Part shown: positions 1-9,322 of the stretch, piece after piece
Layout of the letters: each line of letters starts with the position of its first letter
Position numbering within the stretch: the first letter of the stretch is position 1
DNA from: Roseobacter sp.
Lineage (GTDB): Bacteria; Pseudomonadota; Alphaproteobacteria; Rhodobacterales; Rhodobacteraceae
Direction of reading: 5' to 3'
Length of the DNA: 64,000 nucleotides
NCBI GenBank assembly: GCA_015665415.1
Contig: JADFAE010000010.1
Location: forward strand, 452,675 to 516,674
The notes under the pieces: model-generated
Told to the model about the DNA's origin: nothing
The model's database searches: none
What the model saw: only the letters and a program-made list of their open reading frames with translations
Made by a program: the position numbers and the translations under genes

Positions 1-1310
1 AAACCCACGAGGCAGCCCTGCCCGCAGACACTCCATTGGTCGCCTGGGGTTTTGACCCGATTTTCCTGCCCAGTGCCCGCCTCAATCGGCATCACCTTGA
101 TCAGATCAGTCCAGATCGCCCCGTTGCGGTGATCTTCTCCAACTTTCACCTGATGTGCGTCAACAGCGCCGCCCTCGCCTTGGCGGGATATGGACCACAA
201 ACAGAGGCAGAAGGGGTGCTGAAAGACAGCGCTGGCGCGCCAACCGGTGAGTTGCAGGAGATGGCTGCGATGTTCCCGGTGATGCGGCGCATGGGGGTGG
301 ATTTTCGCAGCCTGGCCCAACAGGAAAGCTCGATCCGCACCTATGGCAAAGTGGCCAAACGGGCTGGCGTTACCACCATCACCGACCTCTTTTCCACCAT
401 GGAACCCGAAGATTTGGAGGTTATGCTCAAGGTGACGGCTGAGCCGGGCTTCCCCCTGCGCATCGTGCCTGCCCAAGGGGCCATCGGGGCGACGCCCGAA
501 CAGATCGCGGCCAAGGCCAAGTCCATGGCAGAACAATCTACCAACAAGCTCCGGCTTGGGGCGGTAAAACTGATGACCGATGGCTCCATCCAGGGCTGGA
601 CCGCACGGGTAAAATGGCCCGGCTATGTCGGCGGCCATCCCAATGGTCTGTGGAACACAGCCCCGGCGCAGATTTATGAGCTCTGTGAGGTCATGCACCG
701 CGAGGGGGTGCAGATGCATATCCATGTCAATGGCGACGAAGCAGCAGAAGTCTCCATTGCCGCGCTCGAGGCTGCGATGCGCAAAAATCCCTGGCCCGGG
801 CACCGCCATGTGCTGCAGCATTGCCAGATGATGGGTGTTGATCAGTTTCAACGCTGCGCCGAACTGGGGATCTCCGCCAATATCTTTGCCAATCACATCT
901 GGTATTTTGGCGACCAGCATGCCGCGCTCACCATCGGGGAAGAACGCGCCCAACGCATGGATGCCAGCCGCTCCGCCCTGGATGCGGGGGTCAATATCAC
1001 CCTACATTCCGACGCCCCTGTCACACCGCTGGCCCCCTTGTTTACCGCCTGGTGCGCGGTCAATCGACAGACCATGAGTGGTCGCATTTTGGGAGAGGCG
1101 CAGCGAATTTCAGTAATGGAAGCCCTGCATGCCATCACATTGGGAGCCGCGCATACGCTCAAGCTGGAGGCTGAAATCGGCAGTATCGAAGTTGGCAAGG
1201 AGGCGGATTTTGCAGTTCTGGGCGCGGACCCAACTGCAGTCGACCCCCTGGCGCTTAGGGATGTGCCGGTTCTTGGGACGGTCTCCGGGGGCGAGGTGCA
1301 TCTGCTATGA
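1..1310 (+). CDS. Amidohydrolase family 3 (YtcJ-like), 5'-truncated by the window edge
   Basis: Metal-dependent hydrolase of the amidohydrolase-3 (YtcJ/exoenzyme-regulatory-protein-like) family, probably cleaving an amide or similar bond of an imported compound. The frame is already open at base 3, so the N-terminal part with the first metal-binding HxH lies outside the window. Visible motifs are KLMTDGSIQGWTA with the Asp-Gly-Ser of the family, HIHVNGDEA, RHVLQHCQ (metal/catalytic histidines) and the late LHSDAPVTPL with the catalytic Asp, followed by the usual C-terminal composite strand segment (GSIEVGKEADFAVL). The stop overlaps the next gene by four bases (ATGA), so translation is coupled to a COG0523 GTPase. 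Substrate is not deducible. The family call is strong. Confidence 0.9.
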   Translation, partial: THEAALPADTPLVAWGFDPIFLPSARLNRHHLDQISPDRPVAVIFSNFHLMCVNSAALALAGYGPQTEAEGVLKDSAGAPTGELQEMAAMFPVMRRMGVDFRSLAQQESSIRTYGKVAKRAGVTTITDLFSTMEPEDLEVMLKVTAEPGFPLRIVPAQGAIGATPEQIAAKAKSMAEQSTNKLRLGAVKLMTDGSIQGWTARVKWPGYVGGHPNGLWNTAPAQIYELCEVMHREGVQMHIHVNGDEAAEVSIAALEAAMRKNPWPGHRHVLQHCQMMGVDQFQRCAELGISANIFANHIWYFGDQHAALTIGEERAQRMDASRSALDAGVNITLHSDAPVTPLAPLFTAWCAVNRQTMSGRILGEAQRISVMEALHAITLGAAHTLKLEAEIGSIEVGKEADFAVLGADPTAVDPLALRDVPVLGTVSGGEVHLL

Positions 1311-2206
1311 CCCGCCAAACGGCCTTGCCGATGACAGTGATCGGCGGCTACCTCGGGGCCGGTAAAACCACCCTGATCAATCAGCTGTTGGCCGCACCAC
1401 ATGGGCGGCGGCTGATGGTCATGGTCAATGATTTTGGTGCCATCAATATCGATGCCAAACTGTTGCAAAGCGCTGATGAAGACACGCTGACCCTGACCAA
1501 TGGCTGCGTGTGTTGCACCATGGGGGCGGATCTGTTCATGGCCATCGGCGACGTGCTGGACCGCAGCCCCCGCCCCGACCATCTGATTGTCGAGGCCAGC
1601 GGCATTGCCGATCCACAAAAGATCGCAAATGCCGCCCTCACCGAACCCGATCTGAGTTATGGTGGCATCGTTTCTGTGGTGGATGCCAAAAATTTTGCCT
1701 CTCTGCAGGATGACCCGCAAATCGGGGCTCAGATTGAAAGTCAGATCACCTGCGCCGATCTTCTCTTGGTCAGCAAGACCAATGAGATCACAGCCGATCT
1801 GGCACAGCGTCTGGCAGCGCTGTCACCGCGGGACCCACTTTTGGCCAAAGACAGCGCCACCTTTGCCGATCTGTTGCTGAGGGAGGTCCTGCCCCCTGAT
1901 CTTGAGCCTGCCACAGCCAGCCCCTCGCACCCTGGGTATCTACGCTGGAGCCACACAAGCCGCGCGCCAATGACCGAAGCTGATCTGCGGGAACGGCTGC
2001 GCAACCGGCCACGGGCGCTTTATCGAATCAAGGGCTTTGTTCAGGGCAACGCCGGTCGGGGTTGGCTGTTGCATTGCGTCGGACGCCAGGTCTCTCTGGA
2101 GCCCATTGCGCAGGACTCCGGGACTAGACTTGTCGGGATTGGTCTTGCAACTCAGATCTCTGCCAAGACCTGCGAGGCCTGGTGGCCCAGCGCGCCTTCC
2201 AACTGA
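1307..2206 (+). CDS. COG0523 (CobW/CobW_C) metal-chaperone GTPase
   Basis: G3E-family P-loop GTPase of COG0523, 299 aa. Walker A GAGKTT lies at about residues 12-18, the metal-binding CxCC motif (GCVCCT) at about residues 64-69, Walker B/switch region VEASGIADP near 95, and a guanine-specificity-like SKTNE near 158. A shorter CobW_C domain follows (RIKGFVQ to the C-terminus). Members insert or deliver Zn, Co or Fe to client metalloproteins. Its start codon overlaps the stop of the amidohydrolase, so that zinc-type hydrolase is an obvious candidate client; this is inference. It is a different subgroup from the zinc-cluster GTPase at 55.2 kb. Confidence 0.9.
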   Translation: MTRQTALPMTVIGGYLGAGKTTLINQLLAAPHGRRLMVMVNDFGAINIDAKLLQSADEDTLTLTNGCVCCTMGADLFMAIGDVLDRSPRPDHLIVEASGIADPQKIANAALTEPDLSYGGIVSVVDAKNFASLQDDPQIGAQIESQITCADLLLVSKTNEITADLAQRLAALSPRDPLLAKDSATFADLLLREVLPPDLEPATASPSHPGYLRWSHTSRAPMTEADLRERLRNRPRALYRIKGFVQGNAGRGWLLHCVGRQVSLEPIAQDSGTRLVGIGLATQISAKTCEAWWPSAPSN

Positions 2207-2264
2207 CATAGCCCCCAATCGACACGACCGCCCCTACTCGAGGCAACGCTGATCAGGCGCGGCT

Positions 2265-2897
2265 TCACGGCTCCAGCGGCAGGCCTATGATGGCCCCGAC
2301 GGATTCAAGCCCGATACGCGACAACTCACCCGGCGCAAAGGCCTCTGGCAGGGCACCGCCCTCCATCCACAATCCGTCAATCAAGGCATTGCAGGCGGTG
2401 GCAAATTGATTGAGCCGCGCCGGGCTGGCGGCAATCCCCGCCTCTTCCAAAGCCTCCCGAATCAACCGTTCCAACCGATCCCGAAAGTCGAGATAGGTCT
2501 TTTCGTGTGTCGCCTTCATCCCGGCGTCATGTTGCACCTTGTTCAAAAATCCGGCCCACAAGGCAATCGAGCGCGGATCCACCACTGGCGGTGTCAGCGA
2601 GGAATGCACCAGCACCCGCAACCGATCTCGCGCGGACCCCGGATCCATGGTTGCAGGCGCAAAAGTAAGATCGCTCATCTGCGTCATATGATGATCATAG
2701 GCCGCGCTGATCAGCTCTTCTTTTGACGAAAAATAATGTCTTATCAGCCCCTGGGTCACGTCAGCCCGCTCTGCAATGCCGCGCACCGTGGCACCGCGCA
2801 CGCCTTTTTCCGCCACCAGTTCGAGGGTGGCCTGGATCAGGGCAAGTTTGCGCTGCTCAGCGCCTTCGCGGGTAAATTTTCGGCGTTCTTCGCTCAT
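2265..2897 (-). CDS. TetR-family transcriptional regulator (BetI-like)
   Basis: One-component repressor of about 210 aa. An N-terminal TetR helix-turn-helix (GIAERADVTQGLIRHYFSSKEEL) is followed by an all-helical ligand domain of the BetI-like C-terminal type (SIALWAGFLNKV...NALIDGLWMEG). An in-frame start 72 bases further upstream exists, but the ATG at 2897 begins the conserved MSEERRKFTREG segment and is preferred. The gene is divergent from the polar amino-acid ABC operon (128 bases between starts) and convergent with the COG0523 gene, so it most likely controls the transporter, itself, or the whole locus. Ligand unknown. Confidence 0.88.
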   Translation of the reverse strand: MSEERRKFTREGAEQRKLALIQATLELVAEKGVRGATVRGIAERADVTQGLIRHYFSSKEELISAAYDHHMTQMSDLTFAPATMDPGSARDRLRVLVHSSLTPPVVDPRSIALWAGFLNKVQHDAGMKATHEKTYLDFRDRLERLIREALEEAGIAASPARLNQFATACNALIDGLWMEGGALPEAFAPGELSRIGLESVGAIIGLPLEP

Positions 2898-3025
2898 CTT
2901 TCGTCCCTTCACTGCCCAATCCCCGGGCGGATCCTTGGCCTGATCTCTGTCACTGCGGTAATTATACACTTGAATAATTAATACGCATCGGCCTTACTAC
3001 CTGCAATAACGGAGGAAGCCCCAAG

Positions 3026-3835
3026 ATGCCAAGCGCAGCTCTCGCAGACCAAGCCCCCCCGACCGCCCAGGCCACAGCCACCCAGCGTGCTGCGGTACAG
3101 GTCGAGGATCTGCACAAATCCTTTGGCAATCTCGAAGTTCTGAAAGGGGTCTCCCTAACGGCTAAACAAGGCGATGTTGTCGCCATCATCGGCGGCAGCG
3201 GTTCTGGTAAATCCACCATGCTGCGCTGCATCAACTTTCTCGAGACACCCAGTGCTGGCAAAATCATCATCGACGGTGAAGAGATCGAGATGCGCGCCGA
3301 TGGCAGCCCGGCCAACCGCCGCCAGATCGAACGTATCCGCACCCGGCTGGCCATGGTGTTTCAGTCCTTCAATCTTTGGTCGCACCGCACCCTGTTGGAA
3401 AACGTCATCGAAGTGCCTGTGCATGTGCTCAAGCAGCCCCGCGCCGAGGCCATTGCAAAGGCCCGCAAGCTGTTGGTCCGGGTTGGCCTGGCAGACAAGG
3501 AAGAGGCCTTTCCCGCGTTTCTCTCAGGTGGCCAGCAACAGCGCGCCGCCATTGCCCGGGCTCTGGCGGTGGATCCGGGCGTGATGCTGTTTGACGAACC
3601 CACCAGCGCGCTCGACCCCGAATTGGTGGGCGAGGTCCTCACCGTGATCCGGGATCTGGCAGCCGAGGGTCGCACCATGCTTTTGGTCACCCACGAGATG
3701 CGCTTTGCCCGCGAGGTCGCGGACCATGTTGTCTATCTTTATCAGGGGCGGATCGAAGAACAGGGTCCCCCCGCAGAGGTCTTTGGCAATCCGAAATCAG
3801 AGCGATTGCAACAATTTCTCAAATCCGTCTCATAA
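3026..3835 (+). CDS. Polar amino-acid ABC transporter, ATP-binding protein (HisP/OccP type)
   Basis: Cytoplasmic ATPase of a PAAT-family importer, 269 aa. Walker A GGSGSGKST, Q-loop (FQSFNLWSH), signature LSGGQQQR, Walker B VMLFDEPTSALDPE and H-loop (LVTHEMRFA) are all intact, and the spacing matches HisP/OccP rather than GlnQ. A strong GGAGGAAG ribosome-binding site sits about 8 bases before the ATG. A roughly 30-residue N-terminal extension (Ala/Pro/Thr-rich) precedes the conserved core. It is the first gene of a four-gene operon with a binding protein and two permeases; the ATPase-first order is common for opine/arginine-type systems. Confidence 0.95.
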   Translation: MPSAALADQAPPTAQATATQRAAVQVEDLHKSFGNLEVLKGVSLTAKQGDVVAIIGGSGSGKSTMLRCINFLETPSAGKIIIDGEEIEMRADGSPANRRQIERIRTRLAMVFQSFNLWSHRTLLENVIEVPVHVLKQPRAEAIAKARKLLVRVGLADKEEAFPAFLSGGQQQRAAIARALAVDPGVMLFDEPTSALDPELVGEVLTVIRDLAAEGRTMLLVTHEMRFAREVADHVVYLYQGRIEEQGPPAEVFGNPKSERLQQFLKSVS

Positions 3836-3899
3836 CCATAACCACCAAGATCGGGGTCAACCCGGTCAAAGCCAACAAAACAAAACTGGGAGAACAAAC

Positions 3900-4664
3900 A
3901 TGACATTGAAAACCATTCTGGCTGCAGGCCTGACCCTTGCCAGCCTCACCGCCGGTGCAGCGCAGGCAGACCAGGTCAAGATCGGCATTGCAGCCGAGCC
4001 CTACCCGCCCTTTGCATCCCTGGATGCCTCTGGAACCTGGGTCGGCTGGGAAATTGAAGTCATCGATGCGGTCTGCGCAGCGGCGGAGCTCGACTGCGTG
4101 CTGACCCCCGTCGCCTGGGATGGCATCATCCCCTCGCTGACCGGACAGCAGATCGACGCCATCATGGCCTCGATGTCGATCACCGAAGAGCGCCTGAAGA
4201 CCATCGATTTTTCGGACCCCTACTACAACACCCCTGCCGTGATCGCAGCGGACAAGGCCATGGATATCGCCCCCACACCTGAGGGTCTGGCCGGCAAGAT
4301 CATCGGCATTCAGGCTTCGACCATTCACCAGGCCTATGCGCAGGCCTATTTCAAGGATTCCGAACTTCGCGTCTATCAAACCCAGGATGAAGCCAACCAG
4401 GATCTCTTTGCCGGTCGCATTGACGCCACCCAGGCTGACAGCATTGCCTTGGCAGATTTTGTTGGCACCGATGCCGGCGCCTGCTGCGAAATCAAGGGCA
4501 GCGTTGCCGACGACCCGGAAATTCTTGGCCGGGGTGCCGGTGCAGGTGTGCGCAAAGGTGACGATGCCCTGCGTGAAGCGATCAACATGGGAATTGCCAA
4601 GATCCTAGAGGATGGCACCCACGCCGAAATCACCTCGCGCTACTTCTCTGCCAGCATCTACTAA
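3900..4664 (+). CDS. Polar amino-acid ABC transporter, periplasmic binding protein
   Basis: SBP family 3 protein of 254 aa. The ATG at 3900 is chosen because it begins a typical Sec signal peptide (MTLKTILAAGLTLASLTAGA, cleavage near AQA-D) and has GGGAGAA upstream. The mature part shows EPYPPF, GWEIEVIDAVC, the family fingerprint TEERLKTIDFSDPYYNTPAV and the two-lobe layout. It contains extra cysteines (AGACC near residue 195), as in lysine/arginine/ornithine and octopine/nopaline binding proteins. Substrate is probably a basic or opine-like amino compound; not decidable here. Confidence 0.93.
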   Translation: MTLKTILAAGLTLASLTAGAAQADQVKIGIAAEPYPPFASLDASGTWVGWEIEVIDAVCAAAELDCVLTPVAWDGIIPSLTGQQIDAIMASMSITEERLKTIDFSDPYYNTPAVIAADKAMDIAPTPEGLAGKIIGIQASTIHQAYAQAYFKDSELRVYQTQDEANQDLFAGRIDATQADSIALADFVGTDAGACCEIKGSVADDPEILGRGAGAGVRKGDDALREAINMGIAKILEDGTHAEITSRYFSASIY

Positions 4665-4676
4665 GGCACTGGCGCG

Positions 4677-5426
4677 ATGATTATCCTCGAATGGCTTGGA
4701 TTGGCCGAAAGCGCAGCCTTGCTGTCGCTCTCGGCTCCCGGCTGGGGCAGCAATCTTTTGCGCGGCCTCGCCAATTCCCTGCAAATCGCCTTTGGCGCCT
4801 TTGGCATGGGGTTGATAATCGGGCTTTTCGGGGCCTATGGGAAACTCTATGGCGGGCCGGTCCTGCGGGATCTGCTCGCCATATATACAACTGTTATCCG
4901 GGCCGTACCCGAGCTGGTTTTGATCCTGATCCTGTACTATGTCGGCACCGATCTGATCAACAAGGCCGCCGCCCTGATGGGCTATGGCCGGGTTGAGATC
5001 AGTGGCGTAGTGGCCGGGATCTGGGTGCTGGGCATTGTTCAGGGTGCCTATGCCACCGAAGTCCTGCGCGGGGCCATTCTGGCGGTCCCGCCCGGTCAGA
5101 TCGAAGCGGCCCGCGCCTATGGCATGCCCGCCTTGATGACCATGCGCCGGGTCACCATTCCGGCGATGATGGCCTTTGCCACGCCGGGGCTGGCCAATCT
5201 CTGGCTGATTGCCACCAAGGATACCGCGCTATTGGCCGTGGTTGGATTTAACGAACTGACGCTGGAGACCAAACAGGCCGCCAGCAGTACCCGCGCCTAT
5301 TTCACCTTCTTCCTTGCCGCCGGTGGGCTTTATCTGATGGTCACGCTCTGCTCTGGCGCTGTCTTTGCCCGGATCGAGAAATGGGCCCGTCGCGGCCAGC
5401 CATCACTGCGGGAGGGGCGCTCATGA
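4677..5426 (+). CDS. Polar amino-acid ABC transporter, permease (HisQ type)
   Basis: Inner-membrane permease of 249 aa with about five hydrophobic segments. The EAA loop (QIEAARAYGMPALMTMRRVTIP split over residues ~140-162) that docks to the ATPase is conserved, as is GLANSLQIAFGAF at the start of the HisMQ-type domain. It starts 12 bases after the binding-protein stop and ends with an ATGA overlap into the second permease, so the two are translationally coupled and should form a heterodimeric channel. Confidence 0.93.
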   Translation: MIILEWLGLAESAALLSLSAPGWGSNLLRGLANSLQIAFGAFGMGLIIGLFGAYGKLYGGPVLRDLLAIYTTVIRAVPELVLILILYYVGTDLINKAAALMGYGRVEISGVVAGIWVLGIVQGAYATEVLRGAILAVPPGQIEAARAYGMPALMTMRRVTIPAMMAFATPGLANLWLIATKDTALLAVVGFNELTLETKQAASSTRAYFTFFLAAGGLYLMVTLCSGAVFARIEKWARRGQPSLREGRS

Positions 5427-6199
5427 CGACGGTAAAATCCCTAATGCAGCCCCATCGTATCGTGATGATGGCGCTCTTTGCCGCGTTTGTGCTGTGGTGT
5501 GCGCTGTCGATGCGCTGGGACTGGATCCCCAAATATGCTCCGCTGGCGCTTGAGGGGCTCTGGACCACGCTCTGGATCCTGGTAGTCACCACGGTACTGG
5601 GCTTTTTGCTGGCAATCCCCCTGGGTCTCGCTCAGGCGATCGGTCCCTGGTATCTGTCCGCCCCGGCCCGACTGTTCTGCACCGTCATCCGCGGCACGCC
5701 GCTGCTGTTGCAAATCTGGCTGTTGTACTACGGGCTCGGCTCGCTGTTTCCACAATTCCCCTGGATCCGCTCCTCAGAGCTGTGGCCCTATCTGCGCCAG
5801 GCTTGGCCCTATGCGGTCATGGCGCTGACGCTGTCTTATGCAGGATATGAGGGCGAAGTCATGCGTGGTGCCTTTTCCGGGGTTGCCAAGGGCCAGCTGG
5901 AGGCGGCCAAGAGCTTTGGCATGCCGCGCTTTACCATGTTCCGCCGCATCTGGTTGCCCCAGGCCATCCGCAATGTGCTGCCGACCCTGGGCGGTGAGAC
6001 CATCCTGCAGCTGAAGGCCACGCCGCTGGTGGCCACCATCACCGTCGTCGAGATCTATGCGGTCTCTTCACGTGTGCGGGCGGACACGTTCATCGTCTAT
6101 GAGCCGCTATTGCTGCTGGCACTGGCCTATATGATCATTGCCGGATTGATCGGACTGGCGTTCAAACGCTTTGAAAATCAGGGGCCGGGACGGCGCTGA
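5423..6199 (+). CDS. Polar amino-acid ABC transporter, permease (HisM type)
   Basis: Second inner-membrane permease, 258 aa. The ATG at 5423 overlaps the previous stop (ATGA); a farther upstream start would overlap more and lacks support. The HisMQ fold is clear: GLWTTLWILVVTT at the first helix, TVIRGTPLLLQIWLLYYG, and the EAA loop QLEAAKSFGMPRFTMFRRIWLPQ. It pairs with the 4677-5426 product. Last gene of the operon; no clear terminator was seen just downstream. Confidence 0.93.
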   Translation: MTTVKSLMQPHRIVMMALFAAFVLWCALSMRWDWIPKYAPLALEGLWTTLWILVVTTVLGFLLAIPLGLAQAIGPWYLSAPARLFCTVIRGTPLLLQIWLLYYGLGSLFPQFPWIRSSELWPYLRQAWPYAVMALTLSYAGYEGEVMRGAFSGVAKGQLEAAKSFGMPRFTMFRRIWLPQAIRNVLPTLGGETILQLKATPLVATITVVEIYAVSSRVRADTFIVYEPLLLLALAYMIIAGLIGLAFKRFENQGPGRR

Positions 6200-6435
6200 C
6201 CGCCTGGGCCTCGTGCAGCAAGGCCCCGAGCAGCCGCATCCAGTGCCGTCAAGGATCCCGCCGTCGGCCCCTTGGCCTTGCCGCCCTGGATGATCCACAA
6301 CAAGAGACCGCCATCTGCCAGATAGATCGCCCTCAGTCCAACCGCCTGCAATTCCTTGTCAAAACCCCCGGTCAGGCGCACCGTCGGGGCGGCAAGACTA
6401 CCACCGCCTCCCCGTTTTGAAATGCTCCTTGCGGA
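6200..6435. other. Degraded region without an intact gene
   Basis: Between the HisM-type permease and the desulfhydrase relic there is no intact gene. On the minus strand a stretch reads coding-like (RAIYLADGGLLLWI then, after an apparent frame change, GALLHEAQAVSAV), suggesting the 3' end of a decayed gene. I cannot assign it to a family. It may belong to the same eroded locus as the adjacent pseudogene. Confidence 0.3.
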
Positions 6436-6726
6436 TCAGATCGATCCGGCCAGAAGACTGCTCTCCAGCTCGGAAACCATCTGGATTTCCTCTATGCTGT
6501 CAGCCCCGGGGAGGCCCTCGCCCTCGCCGACATAACCGATGTTGGCGACCACATCTTCACTTGCCAGAACACCGGAACAGCCCAGGTGTTCGGCGGTCTT
6601 CACCACCAGTTTATTGACATTTTCTTCCTGCTTGGTCTTGGGCGTAGGCAGACGATCCATGCGCTCAAGCAGGATTGGCAGATGCGCAGCACCAAAGCGA
6701 CAAACCGGGATGATCCGCCCCTGCAA
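6436..6726 (-). pseudogene. D-cysteine desulfhydrase / ACC deaminase relic (internally deleted)
   Basis: The 96-codon frame joins two pieces of one PLP enzyme family. Its start ([16 protein letters not shown]) matches the N-terminal segment of D-cysteine desulfhydrase/ACC deaminase proteins, and its second half ([12 protein letters not shown], then [13 protein letters not shown]) matches the region near the C-terminus. About 150-200 residues between them, including the PLP-lysine region, are missing, and the end after [10 protein letters not shown] is degenerate. Family members are normally about 330-340 aa. It lies 2 bases downstream of the FAD-GcvT gene on the same strand. Assigned from remembered family motifs, so moderately sure. 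Confidence 0.6.
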
Positions 6727-6728
6727 TG

Positions 6729-9164
6729 TTACGCACGCATCCGGGAAAAACCGGGATCATAGACGCAAGTGGCGATCACCTCAGCGGCCGTTGGCACCCC
6801 GCAGGCGTCGAGAACCATCTGTTGACCTGGAGCCGCAAAAGCCGGATCGACAAAGGCATAGGCTAGGTTCTTGCCGACGCGGTGCCCCCAATCACCAGAG
6901 GTCACGGTGCCAATGACTTCTCCACCCTGCATCAATGAGGCGCCGGGATGGGCCGGAGACCTGGTGCAGTTGATCTCGAGGGTGACTAGGCGTTTGCGTA
7001 TCCCGGTGGCACTACGCGCCTGTAGAGCCGCCTTGCCAATGAAATCACCCTTGTCCATTTTGACAAAGCGTTCCAACCCGGTTTCAAAAGGGTCGAACTC
7101 AGTCAGCAGATCCGCCTTCCAATGCAAAAACCCCTTTTCCATGCGCATGCTGTCCACCGCACGGGCACCAAAGAGCTTCAGCCCATGAGCCTTTCCTGCT
7201 TCCCGTAGTGCCAGATAGGCGGCATAGAGAGAGGCATTGGGGACGTGAATTTCATAGGCCAACTCGCCTGAAAAGCTGACCCCCAGCACCGTCACCGGGG
7301 CGTAGCCGATGTGGCTTTCGCGTACAGAGAGCCAGGGGAAGCCCTGCGCCGACCAGTTGCCACGGGCGCAGGCCGATAGCACTGCGCGGGCCTTGGGGCC
7401 GGCCAGAACCAGGCTGGTCTGATCATTGGTCAGGCTCTTGATCTGCACATCCTCACCTACGCCGATATGCGCCTGCAACCAATCCATATCATGCAATTCA
7501 GAGGCCGCCGCCGAACCGTACCAGATACGTGCGGGGCCGCGATCCGACGCGGGCAGGTTGGCAAGCGTGGCCTCGCCCTTGATCCTGCCATGGTGGTTCA
7601 ACAGATAGCCCAGACCGGCGCGCCCGGCTTTGCGCGGGATGCGGCCACAGAACATCCGGTCCAGAAAATCAGCGGCATTTGCGCCGGTGATCTCCAGCCG
7701 ATTAAAGCCATTGACCTCGGTCAGGCCGACATTCTCTTGCACATTCTTGACCTCGGCACCAACCAGATCAAAGGTCTCATCAAAATCAAAACTGAGGGAT
7801 GGCTGAAAATCGACGCTGGGTTTGATGTAATCGACCCGCTCCCAACCGTTGATCACGGTAAACTCTGCCCCCTCCGCGGCCATAACGGGCGTCAGCGAAG
7901 TGGTTCGGGCATTGCGCCCGGCGGGGCGGTGTTCATGCGGGAAGTGAAAGCGGAATTCATTTTGGTAGTCTTCGATCGCTTTCAACGCCGTCAGCTCGAC
8001 ATTTGCATGCGGTCCAAAGCGGCGTGGATCGATGCACCAGGTGTCATATTCTGCCTCGCCATGCACGATCTGCTGCGCCAACAGCCAGCCATGACCACCG
8101 CCCTCACCCAGCCCAGCACGCAAGCCAATGATGCAATAAGCGTTGCGCTTTCCCGGGATCGGCCCCACCAGTGGTGCGCCGTCAATGGTATAGGTGATCG
8201 GCCCGTTGACGATTGAACGGATGCCGGTCTCTTGCAATGCAGGCATGCGCTCAAACGCGCCTTCCAGCACGTCCATCACCCGCTCCAGATCATCAGGGCA
8301 CAGAGCGTTGACAAAATTTGGATCGATCCCGTCCATCCCCCAGGTCTTGCAATCCTGTTCATAGAACCCGACCAGAAGCCCGCCTTTTTCCTGGCGGCAG
8401 TAGTAGTCTGAGATCGGGCAACGCAGCAGCGGCATACGGTGACCGGCCTCGGCAATGGCCGCGATATCCTCGGTGAGGAAATACTGATGCTCCATCGAGG
8501 CCACAGGATGCTGCACCCCCATCATCGCGGCGACTTCATTGACCCGATAGCCGCAGGCATTGATCACGATATCGCAGTCGATTTTTCCCTTGCTGGTTTC
8601 GACGGTCCAGGTGTCGTCCCGATGCTGGGTCAGGCCGGTCACAGGCGTGTTGCGATAGACCTCAGCCCCGGCCTGGCGTGCATGATAGGCCAAGGCCTGA
8701 CAGAGCTGCGCCGGATCGATATCACCGTCCAGCGGATCCCAGAGCCCGCCCAGCAAATTCGTGGTCGAAATCAGGGGATGGCGTCGCGCGCATTCCGCGG
8801 CATCGATCACTTCGAACTCCACCCCCATGCCGCGCGCCATCGAAGTAAAATGACGATAGCCCTGCATCTGTGCAGGCGTATTGGCCAGGCGAATGCCACC
8901 ATCGGCGTGGTGGTAGTTGATCGGATAGGCCGGATCCTCAGAAAGCTTTTTATAGAGGCCTATGGAATGGCTCTTCAGGCCGACCATGGTCTGGTTCATG
9001 CCAAAGTTGGTGACCTGCGCCGCCGAATGCCATGTGGTGCCACTGGTCAGCTCATCACGCTCCACCAGCACCACATCCGACCAGCCTTCCTGGGTCAGAT
9101 GATAGAGCGCCGAGCAGCCCGCGATGCCGCCGCCAATCACTACTGCTTTGGTTCGTGTTTTCAT
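6729..9164 (-). CDS. Dimethylglycine/sarcosine dehydrogenase-like FAD-GcvT protein
   Basis: Cytoplasmic two-domain demethylase of 811 aa. The N-terminal DAO-type FAD domain begins with the dinucleotide motif [16 protein letters not shown] and has TTWHSAAQV, where the His corresponds to the residue that carries FAD covalently in DMGDH. The C-terminal half (from about residue 430) is the GcvT/aminomethyltransferase fold that passes the methyl/methylene group to tetrahydrofolate ([42 protein letters not shown]). The ATG at 9164 is preferred over one 27 bases upstream because it follows GGGAG and starts at the Rossmann strand. Substrate is probably an N-methylated amino acid. Upstream on the same strand is a LysR gene. 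Confidence 0.9.
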   Translation of the reverse strand: MKTRTKAVVIGGGIAGCSALYHLTQEGWSDVVLVERDELTSGTTWHSAAQVTNFGMNQTMVGLKSHSIGLYKKLSEDPAYPINYHHADGGIRLANTPAQMQGYRHFTSMARGMGVEFEVIDAAECARRHPLISTTNLLGGLWDPLDGDIDPAQLCQALAYHARQAGAEVYRNTPVTGLTQHRDDTWTVETSKGKIDCDIVINACGYRVNEVAAMMGVQHPVASMEHQYFLTEDIAAIAEAGHRMPLLRCPISDYYCRQEKGGLLVGFYEQDCKTWGMDGIDPNFVNALCPDDLERVMDVLEGAFERMPALQETGIRSIVNGPITYTIDGAPLVGPIPGKRNAYCIIGLRAGLGEGGGHGWLLAQQIVHGEAEYDTWCIDPRRFGPHANVELTALKAIEDYQNEFRFHFPHEHRPAGRNARTTSLTPVMAAEGAEFTVINGWERVDYIKPSVDFQPSLSFDFDETFDLVGAEVKNVQENVGLTEVNGFNRLEITGANAADFLDRMFCGRIPRKAGRAGLGYLLNHHGRIKGEATLANLPASDRGPARIWYGSAAASELHDMDWLQAHIGVGEDVQIKSLTNDQTSLVLAGPKARAVLSACARGNWSAQGFPWLSVRESHIGYAPVTVLGVSFSGELAYEIHVPNASLYAAYLALREAGKAHGLKLFGARAVDSMRMEKGFLHWKADLLTEFDPFETGLERFVKMDKGDFIGKAALQARSATGIRKRLVTLEINCTRSPAHPGASLMQGGEVIGTVTSGDWGHRVGKNLAYAFVDPAFAAPGQQMVLDACGVPTAAEVIATCVYDPGFSRMRA

Positions 9165-9322
9165 GACTGATGCTCCCGGAAGGTCTCCCATGAGATCAGT
9201 CGTCTTATGTCCATCGGGTCAAGCGGGCGCGATGCGATTGTGGAAAAGCCGAAACAAACCTACGAATTGCTGCGACTTTCCCGAATATGAAAAATCCTCC
9301 CCTGCCCATGCCCGATCCGCGC

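Noticed and set aside
893..1720. Minus-strand open frame of 275 codons across amidohydrolase and COG0523 genes
   Set aside because: Spans two well-supported genes on the other strand and shows no family features.
6729..9164. Calling the FAD-GcvT gene sarcosine oxidase alpha subunit
   Set aside because: Domain order (DAO-type FAD domain then GcvT, about 810 aa) fits DMGDH/sarcosine dehydrogenase, and the soxBDG partners are missing.
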